DNA of 64,000 bases from Chitinophaga sp. E66 (GTDB lineage Bacteria > Bacteroidota > Bacteroidia > Chitinophagales > Chitinophagaceae). How positions within the stretch are numbered: the stretch's first letter is position 1; each line of letters begins with the position of its first letter. Location of the stretch: NCBI GenBank assembly GCA_019285755.1, contig CP079103.1:5613001-5677000 (forward strand), read 5' to 3'. The notes under the pieces are model-generated. The model saw only the letters and a list, made by a program, of their open reading frames with translations. It was not told the origin of the DNA and searched no databases. Made by a program: the position numbers and the translations under genes. Of the stretch, positions 29,576 through 39,856 are shown piece after piece.

Positions 29576-30548
29576 ATGAAACAGAAGATATCGGTTAATA
29601 TTCGGGAAACAGGGATCAGGACGATCAGGCTTGAATCGGAGGCGATCGGCAGCCTTGAACAGTACATCAATGCGGATTTTGAGCGCGTGGTGGAGCTGAT
29701 GGCCGCCTGTACCGGGCGTGTGGTGATTACTGGTATCGGTAAAAGCGCCATTATTGCCCAAAAAATCGTCGCAACGTTTAATTCCACCGGCACTCCCGCC
29801 CTTTTTATGCATGCGGCAGACGCCATTCACGGCGATCTGGGGATGATTACCCCGACGATGTGGTGGTCTGCATCTCCAAAAGCGGGGAATCCCCGAGATC
29901 AAGGTCCTTGTACCATTAGTCCGCAACCTCGGCAATACGCTCGTGGCCATCGTGGGCAAGGCTGACTCCTATTTGGCACTATCGGCACATTTTGTGCTAA
30001 ATACTTATGTATCGCAGGAGGCCTGCCCCAATAATCTGGCCCCTACTTCCAGCACCACGGCTCAAATGGTCATGGGCGACGCATTAGCCGTCTGCCTCAT
30101 TGAGATGAAAGGTTTTACCGCCGAAGACTTCGCCCGGTTCCACCCCGGCGGAACCCTCGGCAAGAAGCTCTATCTCAAAGTCGGAGACCTCAGCCGTCAG
30201 CACCAGGTGCCGAAAGTACAGCTTGGAAGCAGCCTCCGCGAAGTAATCGTCGAAATATCCTCTAAAATGCTGGGCGTTACGGGAGTCGTCGACGAAAAAG
30301 ATAGTCTCCGGGGTATCATCACAGATGGAGATCTCAGGCGGATGCTCGAAAAGAATATGAATGCCGCCGGCGTTACCGCCGCGGATATCATGAGCACCCA
30401 CCCGAAAACCATCGACGCCGATGAACTGGCGGTTAACGCCCTGGAAATGATGAGGACTTATGATATCACCCAATTACTGGTCATGAAAGGTGATCAGTAT
30501 CATGGAATTATACATTTACACGACTTAATCCGAGAAGGAATTATTTAA
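29576..30548 (+). CDS. kdsD: KpsF/GutQ-type D-arabinose 5-phosphate isomerase (one frameshift)
   Basis: An isomerase of about 324 residues converting D-ribulose 5-phosphate to D-arabinose 5-phosphate, the first step of Kdo synthesis for lipopolysaccharide. The N-terminal SIS domain has 'GRVVITGIGKSAIIAQKIV', 'FMHAADAIHGDLGMI' and 'LAPTSSTTAQMVMGDALAV'. A pair of CBS domains fills the C-terminus ('GIITDGDLRRMLEKNMNAAG', 'DIMSTHPKTIDADELAVNAL'). The break near 29865 lies where 'DVVVCISKSGESPEIKV' would be expected. The gene sits 3 bp before manC, so the pair probably forms a sugar-precursor operon. Confidence 0.9.
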
Positions 30549-30551
30549 ACG

Positions 30552-31639
30552 ATGACAACGTTGAATAAAAATTTTTATGTGGCCATTATGGCCGGCGGCA
30601 TCGGGAGCCGATTCTGGCCCTATAGCCGTACAGATTATCCGAAGCAATTCCTGGATATCCTTAACACAGGAAAGACCCTCCTGCAATGGACTTACGAGCG
30701 TTTTACGCAGTTTATTCCCGAAGAAAATATTTACGTAGTTACTCACCATCACTATGCAGATACTGTGGCCAAACAACTGCCCAATCTGCCGGCTGATAAT
30801 ATCGTGAGTGAACCGTCGCGGAAAAATACCGCACCATGTGTGGCATATATTTCCCATAAGATACATAAGAAAGATCCAAATGCCAGCATGATCTGCGCTC
30901 CGGCGGACCATCTCATCATGGACGCCACATCTTTACAAGCACTTGCCTGAATGCATTGCTCTTTGCCCAGAAAAACAAAGCATTGCTTACGCTTGGAATA
31001 AAACCCACCAGGCCTGATACAGGTTATGGCTATATCAATATGAAACGGAACAAGTAGCCGATAATGTTTATAAAGTCAAAACCTTCACGGAAAAGCCGAA
31101 CCTGGAATTAGCCAAAACATTCCTCAAAAGCGGCGACTTCCTCTGGAACGCCGGTATCTTCGTATGGAATTCCAAGGCGATACTTCAGGCACTGGCAGCC
31201 TATCTCCCGGAAATGGACGAACTATTTGTTCAAAACCATGACAGTCTTAATTCACCCACCGAAAAAGAAACCATCGAACGCATTTATACACAATGCACCA
31301 ACATTTCCATCGACTATGGAATCATGGAGAAGGCAGACAACGTTTATGTGATCCCCTCGAACTTCGGCTGGAGCGACCTCGGCACTGGGCCTCTGCATAC
31401 GAAAATCTGGAAAAGGACTACCTGGGAACGCCGTGCAGGGTAAAAACGTTATGGTCATCGACGCCACCAAATGCATGGTAAAAGCGCCGAACGATAAGCT
31501 CGTACTCCTTCAGGGCCTCGATGACATGATCGTGATCGATACCACGGACGTGCTGCTCATCTGCAAAAAGCAGAACGAGCAACAAATCAAGGAATATGTT
31601 GCCGAGGTGAAGCGCCACAAGGGCGACAAATACATGTAG
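30552..31639 (+). CDS. manC: Mannose-1-phosphate guanylyltransferase (frameshifted)
   Basis: Makes GDP-mannose from mannose 1-phosphate and GTP, for surface polysaccharide and fucose synthesis. The nucleotidyltransferase signature is 'MAGGIGSRFWPYSRTDYPKQ'. Other blocks are 'ICAPADHLI', 'LTLGIKPTRPDTGYGYI' (read across breaks), 'KTFTEKPNLELAKTFL', 'GDFLWNAGIFVWNSKAIL' and 'VIPSNFGWSDLGT'. The C-terminus ends 'YVAEVKRHKGDKYM', as in the short, PMI-free type of about 360 residues. At least three breaks occur between 30930 and 31430. It follows kdsD by 3 bp and ends at a bidirectional terminator. Confidence 0.9.
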
Positions 31640-31661
31640 AATTAGTTACCACATTACATAA

Positions 31662-31693
31662 AAAAGCCGGAAGCGACTGCTCTTCCGGCTTTT
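31662..31693. terminator. Bidirectional terminator between manC and the carbonic anhydrase gene
   Basis: Hairpin AAAAGCCGGAAG-CGACTGCT-CTTCCGGCTTTT with A and T tails on both sides, placed between convergent genes. Confidence 0.85.
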
Positions 31694-31712
31694 GACTTTT
31701 CATGGGACAGGG

Positions 31713-32384
31713 TTATACCGTTTCCGCAACCGCTTCGCGCGCCTTACCGATGCGCTTGGTATGTTCATGGAAAGTAACCACCCCGGTCTCCACATCGTAC
31801 ATGGCTCCGATAATGCCTATTTCTCCGTTATCGATCATTTCTGCGAGGATGATGCTTTGTTCCAGGATCGCCTGCACCGAACGCTCGGTGTGGATATTGG
31901 TAACGGCTTCCACGAAATCGTGGTTTTTGGATGTTCTGTTCTCAGAGATAGTTTTCTCCTGGAATACCGCCGGGCGGATCTTACCGAGCAGGCCGGTCAG
32001 GTTGCCCATTTCCACGTGATCGCACGCGCCTTTGATCGCACCGCAATGCGTATGGCCCAATACAACGATGAATTTCGAACCGGCTACCTTGCAGGCGTAT
32101 TCGAGGCTGCCGAGCACGTTGTCGGATACCACTGCGCCTGCCAGGCGGATGCTGAATACATCGCCCAGGCCCTGGTCGAAGATCAGTTCCGCGGATGTAC
32201 GGGAGTCCATGCAGCTAACGATTGCCGCTACGGGCCATTGACCTTCTTTCGTATCGTTCACCATGGCCAGCAGGTTGCGGTTGATACGAAGATTGCTCAC
32301 GAAGCGCTCATTGCCTTCTTTCAGGATTTGCAGCGCCATTTCAGGAGTAGTATTGCTTTGGGAGAGTTTATTATGTGTTCTCAT
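31713..32384 (-). CDS. can: Beta-class carbonic anhydrase
   Basis: A 223-residue zinc enzyme interconverting CO2 and bicarbonate. Zinc and active-site motifs are 'AAIVSCMDSRTSAELIF' (Cys, Asp, Arg) and 'VLGHTHCGAIKGACDHV' (His, Cys). Length and the C-terminal 'GAMYDVETGVVTFHE' are typical. No signal peptide is seen, so it is cytoplasmic. The start MRTHNKLSQ lies 12 bp after the end of the SulP transporter gene on the same strand, so the two form an operon. In related pairs this couples bicarbonate uptake to hydration; that is inference here. The frame is intact. Confidence 0.93.
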   Translation of the reverse strand: MRTHNKLSQSNTTPEMALQILKEGNERFVSNLRINRNLLAMVNDTKEGQWPVAAIVSCMDSRTSAELIFDQGLGDVFSIRLAGAVVSDNVLGSLEYACKVAGSKFIVVLGHTHCGAIKGACDHVEMGNLTGLLGKIRPAVFQEKTISENRTSKNHDFVEAVTNIHTERSVQAILEQSIILAEMIDNGEIGIIGAMYDVETGVVTFHEHTKRIGKAREAVAETV

Positions 32385-32396
32385 GTTCCGATTTTT

Positions 32397-34039
32397 TTAG
32401 TTAACTGATAATTCTTTTAACAATTCCTTGTGGGTGCCTTGTGAGTGGGCCACCACAACGTGTGGTTCTTTCTCTCCGTCCACGAAGAGATGGTCGGTAT
32501 TATTGATTTTGTAAGCGTCTTTAAATCCGCGCAGCACAACCTTGATCTGCTTTTGCGGCGCCTTGATCTGCGTAAACTCGCGGATGATGTCGAGCACGTC
32601 CTGATCGATGTAGAGCGTTTTCGATGCATCGATGATAACGGTGCTTTTTTCCGGCATCTTGTCGAGCGTGAGCAGGATGTTGGCTTTGTTGAGGAAAGAT
32701 ACTTCCTGGGAAAGTTCCAGTACGAACATATCGCCGGTCCGGTACTTTTCTTTACGGAAGAAGTATGGGCTCTTCATGTTACCCCAAAGGAGGAACAGCA
32801 CGCTCACACCCAGACCGATGGCCACACCTACGAGCAGGTCCGTCATCACGATAACCACTACGGTAACGAGGAACGGTATCCATTGATACTTGCCTTTGGC
32901 GAACATCTGTTTGAAGATCGTGGGTTTGCACAGCTTGAAACCGGTTACCAGCAGCACGGCGGCCAGGGTAGACAGCGGGATCAGGTTGAGCACGGTAGGA
33001 ATGAGCGCCGCGCACACCAATAAGAGAATGCCATGAGAAATGGTCGCTACTTTCGTGCGGCCGCCGGCGTTGATATTAGCCGAAGAGCGTACGATTACCG
33101 AGGTGACGGGCAGACCGCCTATGAGGCCGCTGAGCATATTTCCCAGGCCCTGTGCGCGCAATTCGCGGTTAGGATCGGAGTAACGTTTCAGCGGATCGAG
33201 CTTGTCGGTTGCCTCGAGGTTCAGCAAGGTCTCGATAGACGCTACCACGGCGATCGTAACCGCAACGGTGATAACTTCTGTAGAGAATACCTTGCTGAAG
33301 TCGGGCAATGTGAACTGGCTGGCGAACTCACTTGCAGATGAAGCGACAGGGAGCTGCACCAGGTGGCTGGGCTCCAGGGCGGGGTTGAGCCGGTAGCGAT
33401 AAACAGTGCATTGAGGCCGATACCGGCAAGGACGGCCACAAGCGGAGCGGGAATGGCTTTCAGTTTCGGAACTTTCTGCCAGTACAGCAGGATCAGGATC
33501 GAAATCGCGGTGATGATCACTGCTCCTAACTGTATATGATTAATGGTGCTCAGGATGGAGGTGAACGTGTTCTCCCCATCGTGTTGGATGAATGCAAGTT
33601 CCCCTTCTGCATGCTGGTCGTATCCGAAGGCATGGGGATCTGTTTTAAAACGATGATGATACCGATCGCGGTAAGCATACCGGTAATAACATTAGAAGGA
33701 AAATAGTTGGCGATAACCCTGCGCGGATGAACCCCAGCAACAGCTGGAGAGCGCCGGCCAGCACTACGGCCATAAGGAACGCCTCAAAAGCGCCCAGTTT
33801 GCCGATGGCTGTCAGCACTATGGCGGTAAGACCCGCCGCGGGGCCGCTCACGCTAAGATTGGAGCCGCTGAAAAACCCACGACGATACCACCTACGATAC
33901 CTGCGATAAGGCCAGAGAATAACGGAGCGCCGGAGGCCAAAGCGATGCCGAGACAGAGCGGTACCGCAATGAGGAATACCACCAGCCCCGAAGAAAGATC
34001 GCCTTTAATATTGGACATAGCAGGAATTTGCTTGCTCAT
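32397..34039 (-). CDS. SulP-family anion transporter, probably bicarbonate (frameshifted)
   Basis: A SLC26/SulP membrane transporter of about 547 residues. The N-terminus has the family start 'GDLSSGLVVFLIAVPLCLGI', then 'ALASGAPLFSGLIAGIVGGI'. The core contains 'NRELRAQGLGNMLSGLIGGL' and 'PVTSVIVRSSANINAGGRTK'. A STAS-like domain ends the protein ('KSTVIIDASKTLYIDQDVLD'). Four breaks lie between 33850 and 33350. It is followed within 12 bp by a beta carbonic anhydrase gene, the arrangement seen for BicA-like Na+/bicarbonate carriers, so bicarbonate is the best guess over sulphate. Confidence 0.87.
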
Positions 34040-34296
34040 GTAGCTTGGTTTTATACGGAATCACAGCATCGCGCGCACCGGAGGCCTGCAGTCATTAAAG
34101 GCCATACCGAAACGTTGGGCGCCGGAGCCTCGAAACCGTTGCGATCATCGCCGTACATCAACCGCCCGCGGAGCAGCAAATGAACGGAAACGTCGGAACA
34201 GCCTCAAACCGGCTTTGCAATGCGTCTTCCGTGGAGAATAAATAAAAATGAAAAGTCAAAATGCGCTGGCCCGGAACGGGTAGCGCGAACGGCTAT

Positions 34297-34590
34297 TTAA
34301 GCAAGCACGTTGGGAGGAGGGGTTTGGATCTCCTGCACAGGACCGGCAGGAATGTCTTCCATCAAACGATAAGTCAAAGTGCGGAGGAAAAGTGCCGGGT
34401 TCATTTCCGTTTCGTTTTCCCCATATTTGTGGACATTAAGATCGCTGGGCAGCTTTACGCCCTTCGCCCCGCAATTCTCCACATGCTCCTCTACAATCTG
34501 ATTATTAAACAATAGTTTTCCTACCTCCTTGATGGGAAGCACCTGAATACACATCAGGCCGATTAAGAAAACACTGATTAATTTTTTCAT
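34297..34590 (-). CDS. Hypothetical secreted protein
   Basis: A small exported protein of about 97 residues. The start MKKLISVFLIGLMCIQVLP (ATG at 34590) is a clear signal peptide and is preferred over an ATG 17 codons upstream. The mature part is polar, has one Cys ('EEHVENCGAKGVKLPSD') and ends PVQEIQTPPPNVLA. No family is recognised. It lies about 260 bp upstream of sulP on the same strand. The frame is intact. Confidence 0.55.
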   Translation of the reverse strand: MKKLISVFLIGLMCIQVLPIKEVGKLLFNNQIVEEHVENCGAKGVKLPSDLNVHKYGENETEMNPALFLRTLTYRLMEDIPAGPVQEIQTPPPNVLA

Positions 34591-34876
34591 CAATTGTAAA
34601 TTACACACTTGAACGTAAGCAAAAGTAACCCCATCCGCCATAAATCATACATTTCCGGGTCAAAAAAATGTTAAATAAGCAATAAGCTATTATATATCTG
34701 TCACTTACAGTTTATTTGCCACAACAATGCCCATCCGCCCATTTACCGCTCATCACAAATAGTCTCTCCCTCCCCCTACACCAAAAATCACTTGAAACGC
34801 ATTGCCAGAAAGAATCTGGGGCTGGAATAGCGGTAACGTTGTAAGCAAGTTATTTTGCATTAAAGGGTATTGTGTA

Positions 34877-34906
34877 TTGCATAGTAGTAAATAGTTTGTA
34901 CCTTTG
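34877..34906 (+). promoter_or_regulatory. Promoter for the padR-pspC operon
   Basis: TTG (34877-34879), 19 nt, then TACCTTTG (34899-34906), a good match to the Bacteroidota promoter. It lies about 48 bp before the padR start. The spacer GCATAGTAGTAAATAG is AT-rich and could hold the PadR operator. Confidence 0.6.
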
Positions 34907-34954
34907 TTATGTCAGGCTGAAAGATATCAGCCCAAAACTCAAAGCTCACTTGCC

Positions 34955-35295
34955 ATGAATATAGATAACACACAATCACAGATGAGAAAAGGGGTGCTCG
35001 AATTCTGCATCCTGTCCATCATCAAGCAAGGCGAGGCTTATCCTTCAGACATTATTGAAAAAATGAAAGAAGCGAAGCTGGATATCCTGGAAGGGACCTT
35101 ATATCCGCTTCTGACACGCCTCAAGAACGCAGAATTGCTCACCTACCGTTGGGTAGAAAGCAGCTCCGGCCCCCGCGCAAGTATTTCTCCATGACCGATA
35201 AAGGAGAAGACTTCTACAAGGTACTGGAGGCTACCTGGAACGAGCTCGCCAACGCAGTTCAGGAACTCACCCGGCAACCGGAATCAAATCAGTAA
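34955..35295 (+). CDS. PadR-family transcriptional regulator (one frameshift)
   Basis: A winged-helix repressor of about 113 residues. The DNA-binding core is 'VLEFCILSIIKQGEAYPSDI' and 'LDILEGTLYPLLTRLKNAEL'. After a break near 35172 it continues 'KYFSMTDKGEDFYKVLEATW' with the dimerisation helix. The ATG at 34955 (MNIDNTQSQMRKG) is chosen over an upstream ATG because it fits family length. It is followed 34 bp later by the PspC-domain gene. This PadR-PspC pairing is widespread in Bacteroidota, where PadR probably controls its own operon. Confidence 0.88.
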
Positions 35296-35329
35296 TACCC
35301 ATCCAAAACCTAAAAACCAAGATTCAGAG

Positions 35330-37098
35330 ATGAAAAAGATTATCAACATAAACCTCTCCAGCCGCCTCATCCCCATCGAGGATTCGGCGTACGAGCTGCT
35401 CCGGCAGTACCTGGACAGCCTTAAGCGATACTTTTCGCAGGAAGAGGGGGCCGACGAAATCGTCAGCGATATCGAAAGCCGCATCGCGGAAATCTTCCAG
35501 GATAAGATCAAAAAGGCGCGCACTGCATCACCGATGCAGACGTGACCGAGATCAAAGCCTCCATGGGCACACCCGAGCAGTTCAACGAAGAACAGGCCAC
35601 CGGCAATTCTTCCGCGAATCAGTCTCAACAGCAAAGCCAGCAACAGGCATTCGATCCGTACATCCGTCCCCGTAAACGCTTCTACCGCGACACAGATCAC
35701 AAGGTGATCGGCGGCGTGTGCTCCGGCCTGGCGGCTTACTTCCGTATAGATCCCGTTGTAATGCGCATCCTGTTTGTAGTTACGGCCTGCTTCTGGGGCG
35801 GTGGTATCCTAATCTACCTGATCCTTTGGTTTGCCACGCCCGAAGCAGCTTCCGCAGCCGAGAAGCTGGAAATGCGCGGTGAAAGGGTGGATGTTAATAA
35901 TATTAAGGCCACCGTCCAGGAAGAAATGAACCAGATCCGCGCCCGCATGGAAAGTATGGGGAGGATGTGCGAAATTTTTCGGCGGGCCGCGGGAAACAGT
36001 TCGGTAGAGATGCCGGATCTGCCATCGAGTCGTTCTTCCGGGGATTGGGCAACGCCATCGTTTGGATTGCCAAAGGGTTCTTCCTCTTCATCGGATTTGT
36101 AATGCTCTTCGTATTGGTAGTGGGCCTGATCGTCGCTGCCAGCTTTTCCGCGGTCCTGCTGCCGATCAAAGACCTCATCCTTACTGAAGGCACCCAGTCT
36201 ATGCTCTTCTGGCCGGCTTTCGCCCTGCTGATAGGTATCCCCATCCTGGGGCTCATCCTCTTCCTGGTGCGTAAAATCACCGGCAACCGGATGCAGAACA
36301 AATATGCCGGCATGACCCTCGGCTTCTTCTGGATCCTCGGCATCGTGCTCGCCATCACCCTCGCCGTATCTGTCTCCCGCGACTTCTCTACCGAGAATGG
36401 CGTCCGCGAACAGGTATCCATTCAGCAACCCTCCGGCGGACGGCTCATCATCTCCCGGAACGATGACCTGCTCCGCATCGACGAACATGATATTTTTGAT
36501 GCGCTGCACATTTCTGAAGACACCGTAGTATGTGACAACATTCGCATCCGGATGGAAAAGAGCGACAGCGATCAGTTCTCCGTAGTGATAGAAAAAGCTC
36601 CCGTGGCCGCAGCAGCGCCGAAGCGCGCGAGCTGGCCCGTCAGATCGGGATTCAGATCACACAGCGCGATTCCGTGCTCCTCCTCCCCAGCGGCTTCTCT
36701 TTCCCAGGAATTCCAGCTACCGCGACCAGCGCGTCTACGTGACCGTTTTCGTACCGGCTGGCAAGGAACTGGTCGTAGACCGCAAAGCGCGGGATCATTA
36801 TGGATTCGACGGCTACCGCCGCGGTCATTGGTGGGATGAAGGTCACGATTGGGACCAAAATGAACGCATGGAGTTGAAAATGAACGACAACGGTAACTGG
36901 GAAAGAAGAGAGCTCCCTCCCGCCCCGGGCTCCGACCGCCAGTTCCGTGACTCCCTCGACCGCAACTACCGCTACGAAGGCCCGGACCGCAACAAACCAC
37001 AACAACAAATCGACACCGTGCCGGCGTCTGTCCCTAAAACCACGGCATCCACGAACTTCGTCGGATTCCTGTTCCAACTGCCCACGGCACTGTCATAA
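35330..37098 (+). CDS. PspC-domain membrane protein (frameshifted)
   Basis: An envelope-stress-type membrane protein of about 590 residues. The cytoplasmic N-terminal part starts 'NINLSSRLIPIEDSAYELLR'. The PspC domain is 'DHKVIGGVCSGLAAYFRIDP' then 'FWGGGILIYLILWFATPE', near residues 115-180. More membrane helices follow ('GLGNAIVWIAKGFFLFIGFV', 'GFFWILGIVLAITLAVSVS'). The C-terminal region is soluble and resembles adhesin-like beta repeats ('VYVTVFVPAGKELVVDRKAR' region). Breaks lie near 35530, 35965, 36600 and 36720. It is in an operon with padR and followed by a terminator. Confidence 0.83.
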
Positions 37099-37143
37099 GA
37101 TATAGCAATTCGTCACAATAAGTTTAGTTTCTAAAACCTGAGG

Positions 37144-37169
37144 AACCGCGGTATTTACCGCGGTTTTTT
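37144..37169 (+). terminator. Rho-independent terminator of padR-pspC
   Basis: Hairpin AACCGCGGTA-TT-TACCGCGGTT followed by T, about 45 bp after the pspC stop codon. Confidence 0.85.
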
Positions 37170-37270
37170 CTTTAATGTGCTGCCCTATTCTTAACTACCA
37201 GCTTCCAGCTTCCGGGGCTCCAATCTGCTGCTAGTCAGTACCTAATCGGCTTGTTGCCTGCCTGAGCCCT

Positions 37271-37393
37271 CTACAATGTCATGCATTTGTTGTGCATTTA
37301 TCCTGTATATATCCTACCTATATCCTACCCCTTTAAAGGGTAGGATATAGGTAGGATATAGGTAGGACATAGGTAGGATATAGGTAGGATATA
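37271..37393. repeat. 11-bp-period minisatellite with inverted halves
   Basis: From 37282 the sequence steps in exact 11-mers: TGCATTTGTTG, TGCATTTATCC, TGTATATATCC, TACCTATATCC, TACCCCTTTAA. From 37339 there are five units of GGTAGGATATA, one with a T-to-C change. The left units are the near-complement of the right ones, so the whole can fold as a long hairpin centred on CCTTTAAAGG. It lies in the 508-bp gap before feoB; apart from the pspC terminator and a palindrome at 37513-37527, nothing else is seen there. Confidence 0.85.
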
Positions 37394-37606
37394 TCGGAGC
37401 GGTCATGCCCGTTTCCTGCCGGTTAACCTATGGCCAGGAGCCGTTCAGAACCTTATCAGAGACCCATTTAAACCAGGATTTGCTCGTGAAATGAGGGAAT
37501 AGGGGCTATTTAGGGCGCCAGGCGCCCGATTTTTCCCGATCCGATCATTCCCTGCCTTATTAATTGCTAGTTTTGCATATTCAAAAAACCGGAGGAACAG
37601 ATAAGG

Positions 37607-39732
37607 ATGAAGGCACCAATCAATATTGCGCTGGTCGGGAACCCGAACAGCGGCAAAAGCTCGCTCTTTAACGCGCTGACAGGATTAAATCAGAAAGTAA
37701 GCAACTTCCCCGGCGTAACGGTAGACAAGAAGACCGGCAGCGCCCGCATCACGCCGACTTTGGAAGCGAACATCATCGACCTTCCCGGCACTTACTCCCT
37801 GTACCCCAAAAGCGCGGATGAATATGTGACCTATGACGTGCTCCTTCAGCCCGACGGTTCCGACCGACCGGATATGGTACTCATCATCGCGGACGCCTCC
37901 AACCTGAAACGCAACCTCCTCTTCTGTTCCCAGATCATCGACCTGAAAATGCCCGTCATAATCGGGCTCACCATGATGGACCTGGCCAAGAAGAAAGGCA
38001 TCGAAATAGACCTTGCCGGACTGGAAAGAGAACTGGGCGTTCCAGTGGTGGCCATCAATCCCCGGAAGAACAAGGGGCTCCAGCAGCTGAAAAAGAATAT
38101 CGAACTGGTGGCGCAGGAGAAATTCCATTCCCCGCCCGCGAGTTCATCGATAACCGGCAACTGGCTCCCGCGGTTATCGACGGGGTGAAGCAGATCTATC
38201 CCGTATCCAGCGATTATGCGGCGCTGCACGTGGCGGCCAATCATGATGAGCTGGAATTCATCCCGCAGGATAAGCAGCATGCGCTGAGAGAATTGCTCCG
38301 TGCGCAAAACTTCAATAAGACCAAAGTGCAGGCAGACGAGATCATGCAGCGTTATGCCCGCATCAAGCATATTATGAACGGGACGGTGGTGGAAACGGAC
38401 CCTCTTCAGCAGCAACTTCAGACAGAAAGGATCGACAACATCCTCCTCCACCGTTTCTGGGGTTACCTCATCCTGCTGAGCGTCCTTTTCCTCCTCTTCC
38501 AAAGCATTTTCTGGCTCGCTTCCTACCCGATGGACCTCATCGAAGGCGGCTTCGGCGCCATCGGCGGATGGCTGACAGATGTGCTGCCGGACAATAACTG
38601 GACGGACCTGCTCGTCAACGGTATCGTTGCGGGCCTGGGCGGCATCGCGGTGTTTATTCCGCAGATCGCTATCCTGTTCGGGTTGATCACGATTCTGGAA
38701 GATTCGGGGTACATGGCCCGCATCAGCTTCCTGACCGACCGGCTCATGCGCCAGGTAGGGTTGAACGGGAAATCCGTCATGCCGCTCATTTCCGGTGTGG
38801 CCTGCGCCGTACCCGCCATCATGGCCGCGCGTAATATCGAGAACAGGAAAGAAAGGCTGATCACCATCATGATCACACCGCTGATGAGCTGCTCCGCCCG
38901 CTTGCCTATTTATACCATCATGATCGCCCTGGTGATTCCGGATACGCCGGTACTGGGGATCTTCAACCTGCAGGGCCTCGCTATGATGGGGTTGTACCTG
39001 CTCGGGTTCGTGATGGCCTTCCTGGTGGCGGCGGTGATGAAGCTGTTCATCAAGATAAAAGAGAAAAGCTATTTCATCATGGAGCTGCCGGTTTACCGCG
39101 CCCCTCGTTGGAAGAACGTAGGCACCACCATGATCGAGAAATCGAAGATATTTATCATGGACGCCGGTAAGGTGATCATGATCATTTCAGTGATTCTGTG
39201 GTTCCTCGCGTCTTACGGGCCTTCCGGCCGGATGGAAGCCGTTCACCAGGAATACGAATCCCAGATCGCCGCAACTACAGACAGCGCTACCATAGATCAG
39301 CTGAACCGCGACCTTAATTCCGCCAAGCTGGCGAATAGCTATGCAGGCATCCTCGGGCATGCGATCGAACCGGTGGTGAAGCCCCTGGGCTACGACTGGA
39401 AGATCGGCATCGCGCTCATCACATCATTTGCGGCGCGGGAAGTGTTTGTAGGTACGATGGCTACGCTTTACAGCGTTGGCGACTCTGAAGACAGCGACGC
39501 CACCCTTCGCGAAAAGATGGCCATGGCCAAATGGCCCGACGGCCGGCCGGTGTACACACTGGCAACGGGGCTGTCGCTTATGATCTTCTACGCCTTCGCT
39601 ATGCAGTGTATGAGTACCCTCGCCATTGTGAAGCGCGAGACCAAAAGCTGGAAGTATCCCATCATCCAGTTCGTTTACATGACCCTCCTCGCCTATGCCT
39701 GCAGCTGGGTCGTTTTCGAGCTTTTCAAGTAA
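37607..39732 (+). CDS. feoB: Ferrous iron transport protein FeoB (one frameshift)
   Basis: An inner-membrane Fe(II) permease with an N-terminal G-protein domain, about 708 residues. G1 is 'ALVGNPNSGKSSLFNAL', G2 'FPGVTVDKKTG' and G3 'IIDLPGTYSLYP'. The G4 position reads TMMD in 'VIIGLTMMDLAKKKG', rather than NxxD. The membrane part has the two Gate motifs: 'EDSGYMARISFLTDRLM' with 'SVMPLISGVACAVPAIMAAR', and 'ITSFAAREVFVGTMATLY'. The break near 38150 lies between G domain and membrane domain. TAGTTTTG at 37568-37575 may be its -7 element. feoA is not adjacent; a feoA gene lies at 7.2 kb. Confidence 0.94.
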
Positions 39733-39751
39733 TTTAGCATATGCTTTATAG

Positions 39752-39788
39752 AGAGCCGGCATCCTTTGAAAGATGCCGGCTTTTTTAT
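39752..39788 (+). terminator. Rho-independent terminator of feoB
   Basis: Hairpin AGCCGGCATC-CTTTGAAA-GATGCCGGCT followed by a T run. Confidence 0.87.
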
Positions 39789-39856
39789 TCCGCTCGTATA
39801 TACTGCTAATAATTGGAAGTCCTTATTCGCTACATTTGGGAAATTAACTGACCGAG

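Noticed and set aside
32445..33023. 192-codon plus-strand frame opposite the SulP gene
   Set aside because: Antisense shadow, rich in His and Gln as expected from reversed membrane-helix codons.
37308..37393. CRISPR-like array
   Set aside because: Repeats are directly tandem 11-mers without spacers and no cas genes are present.
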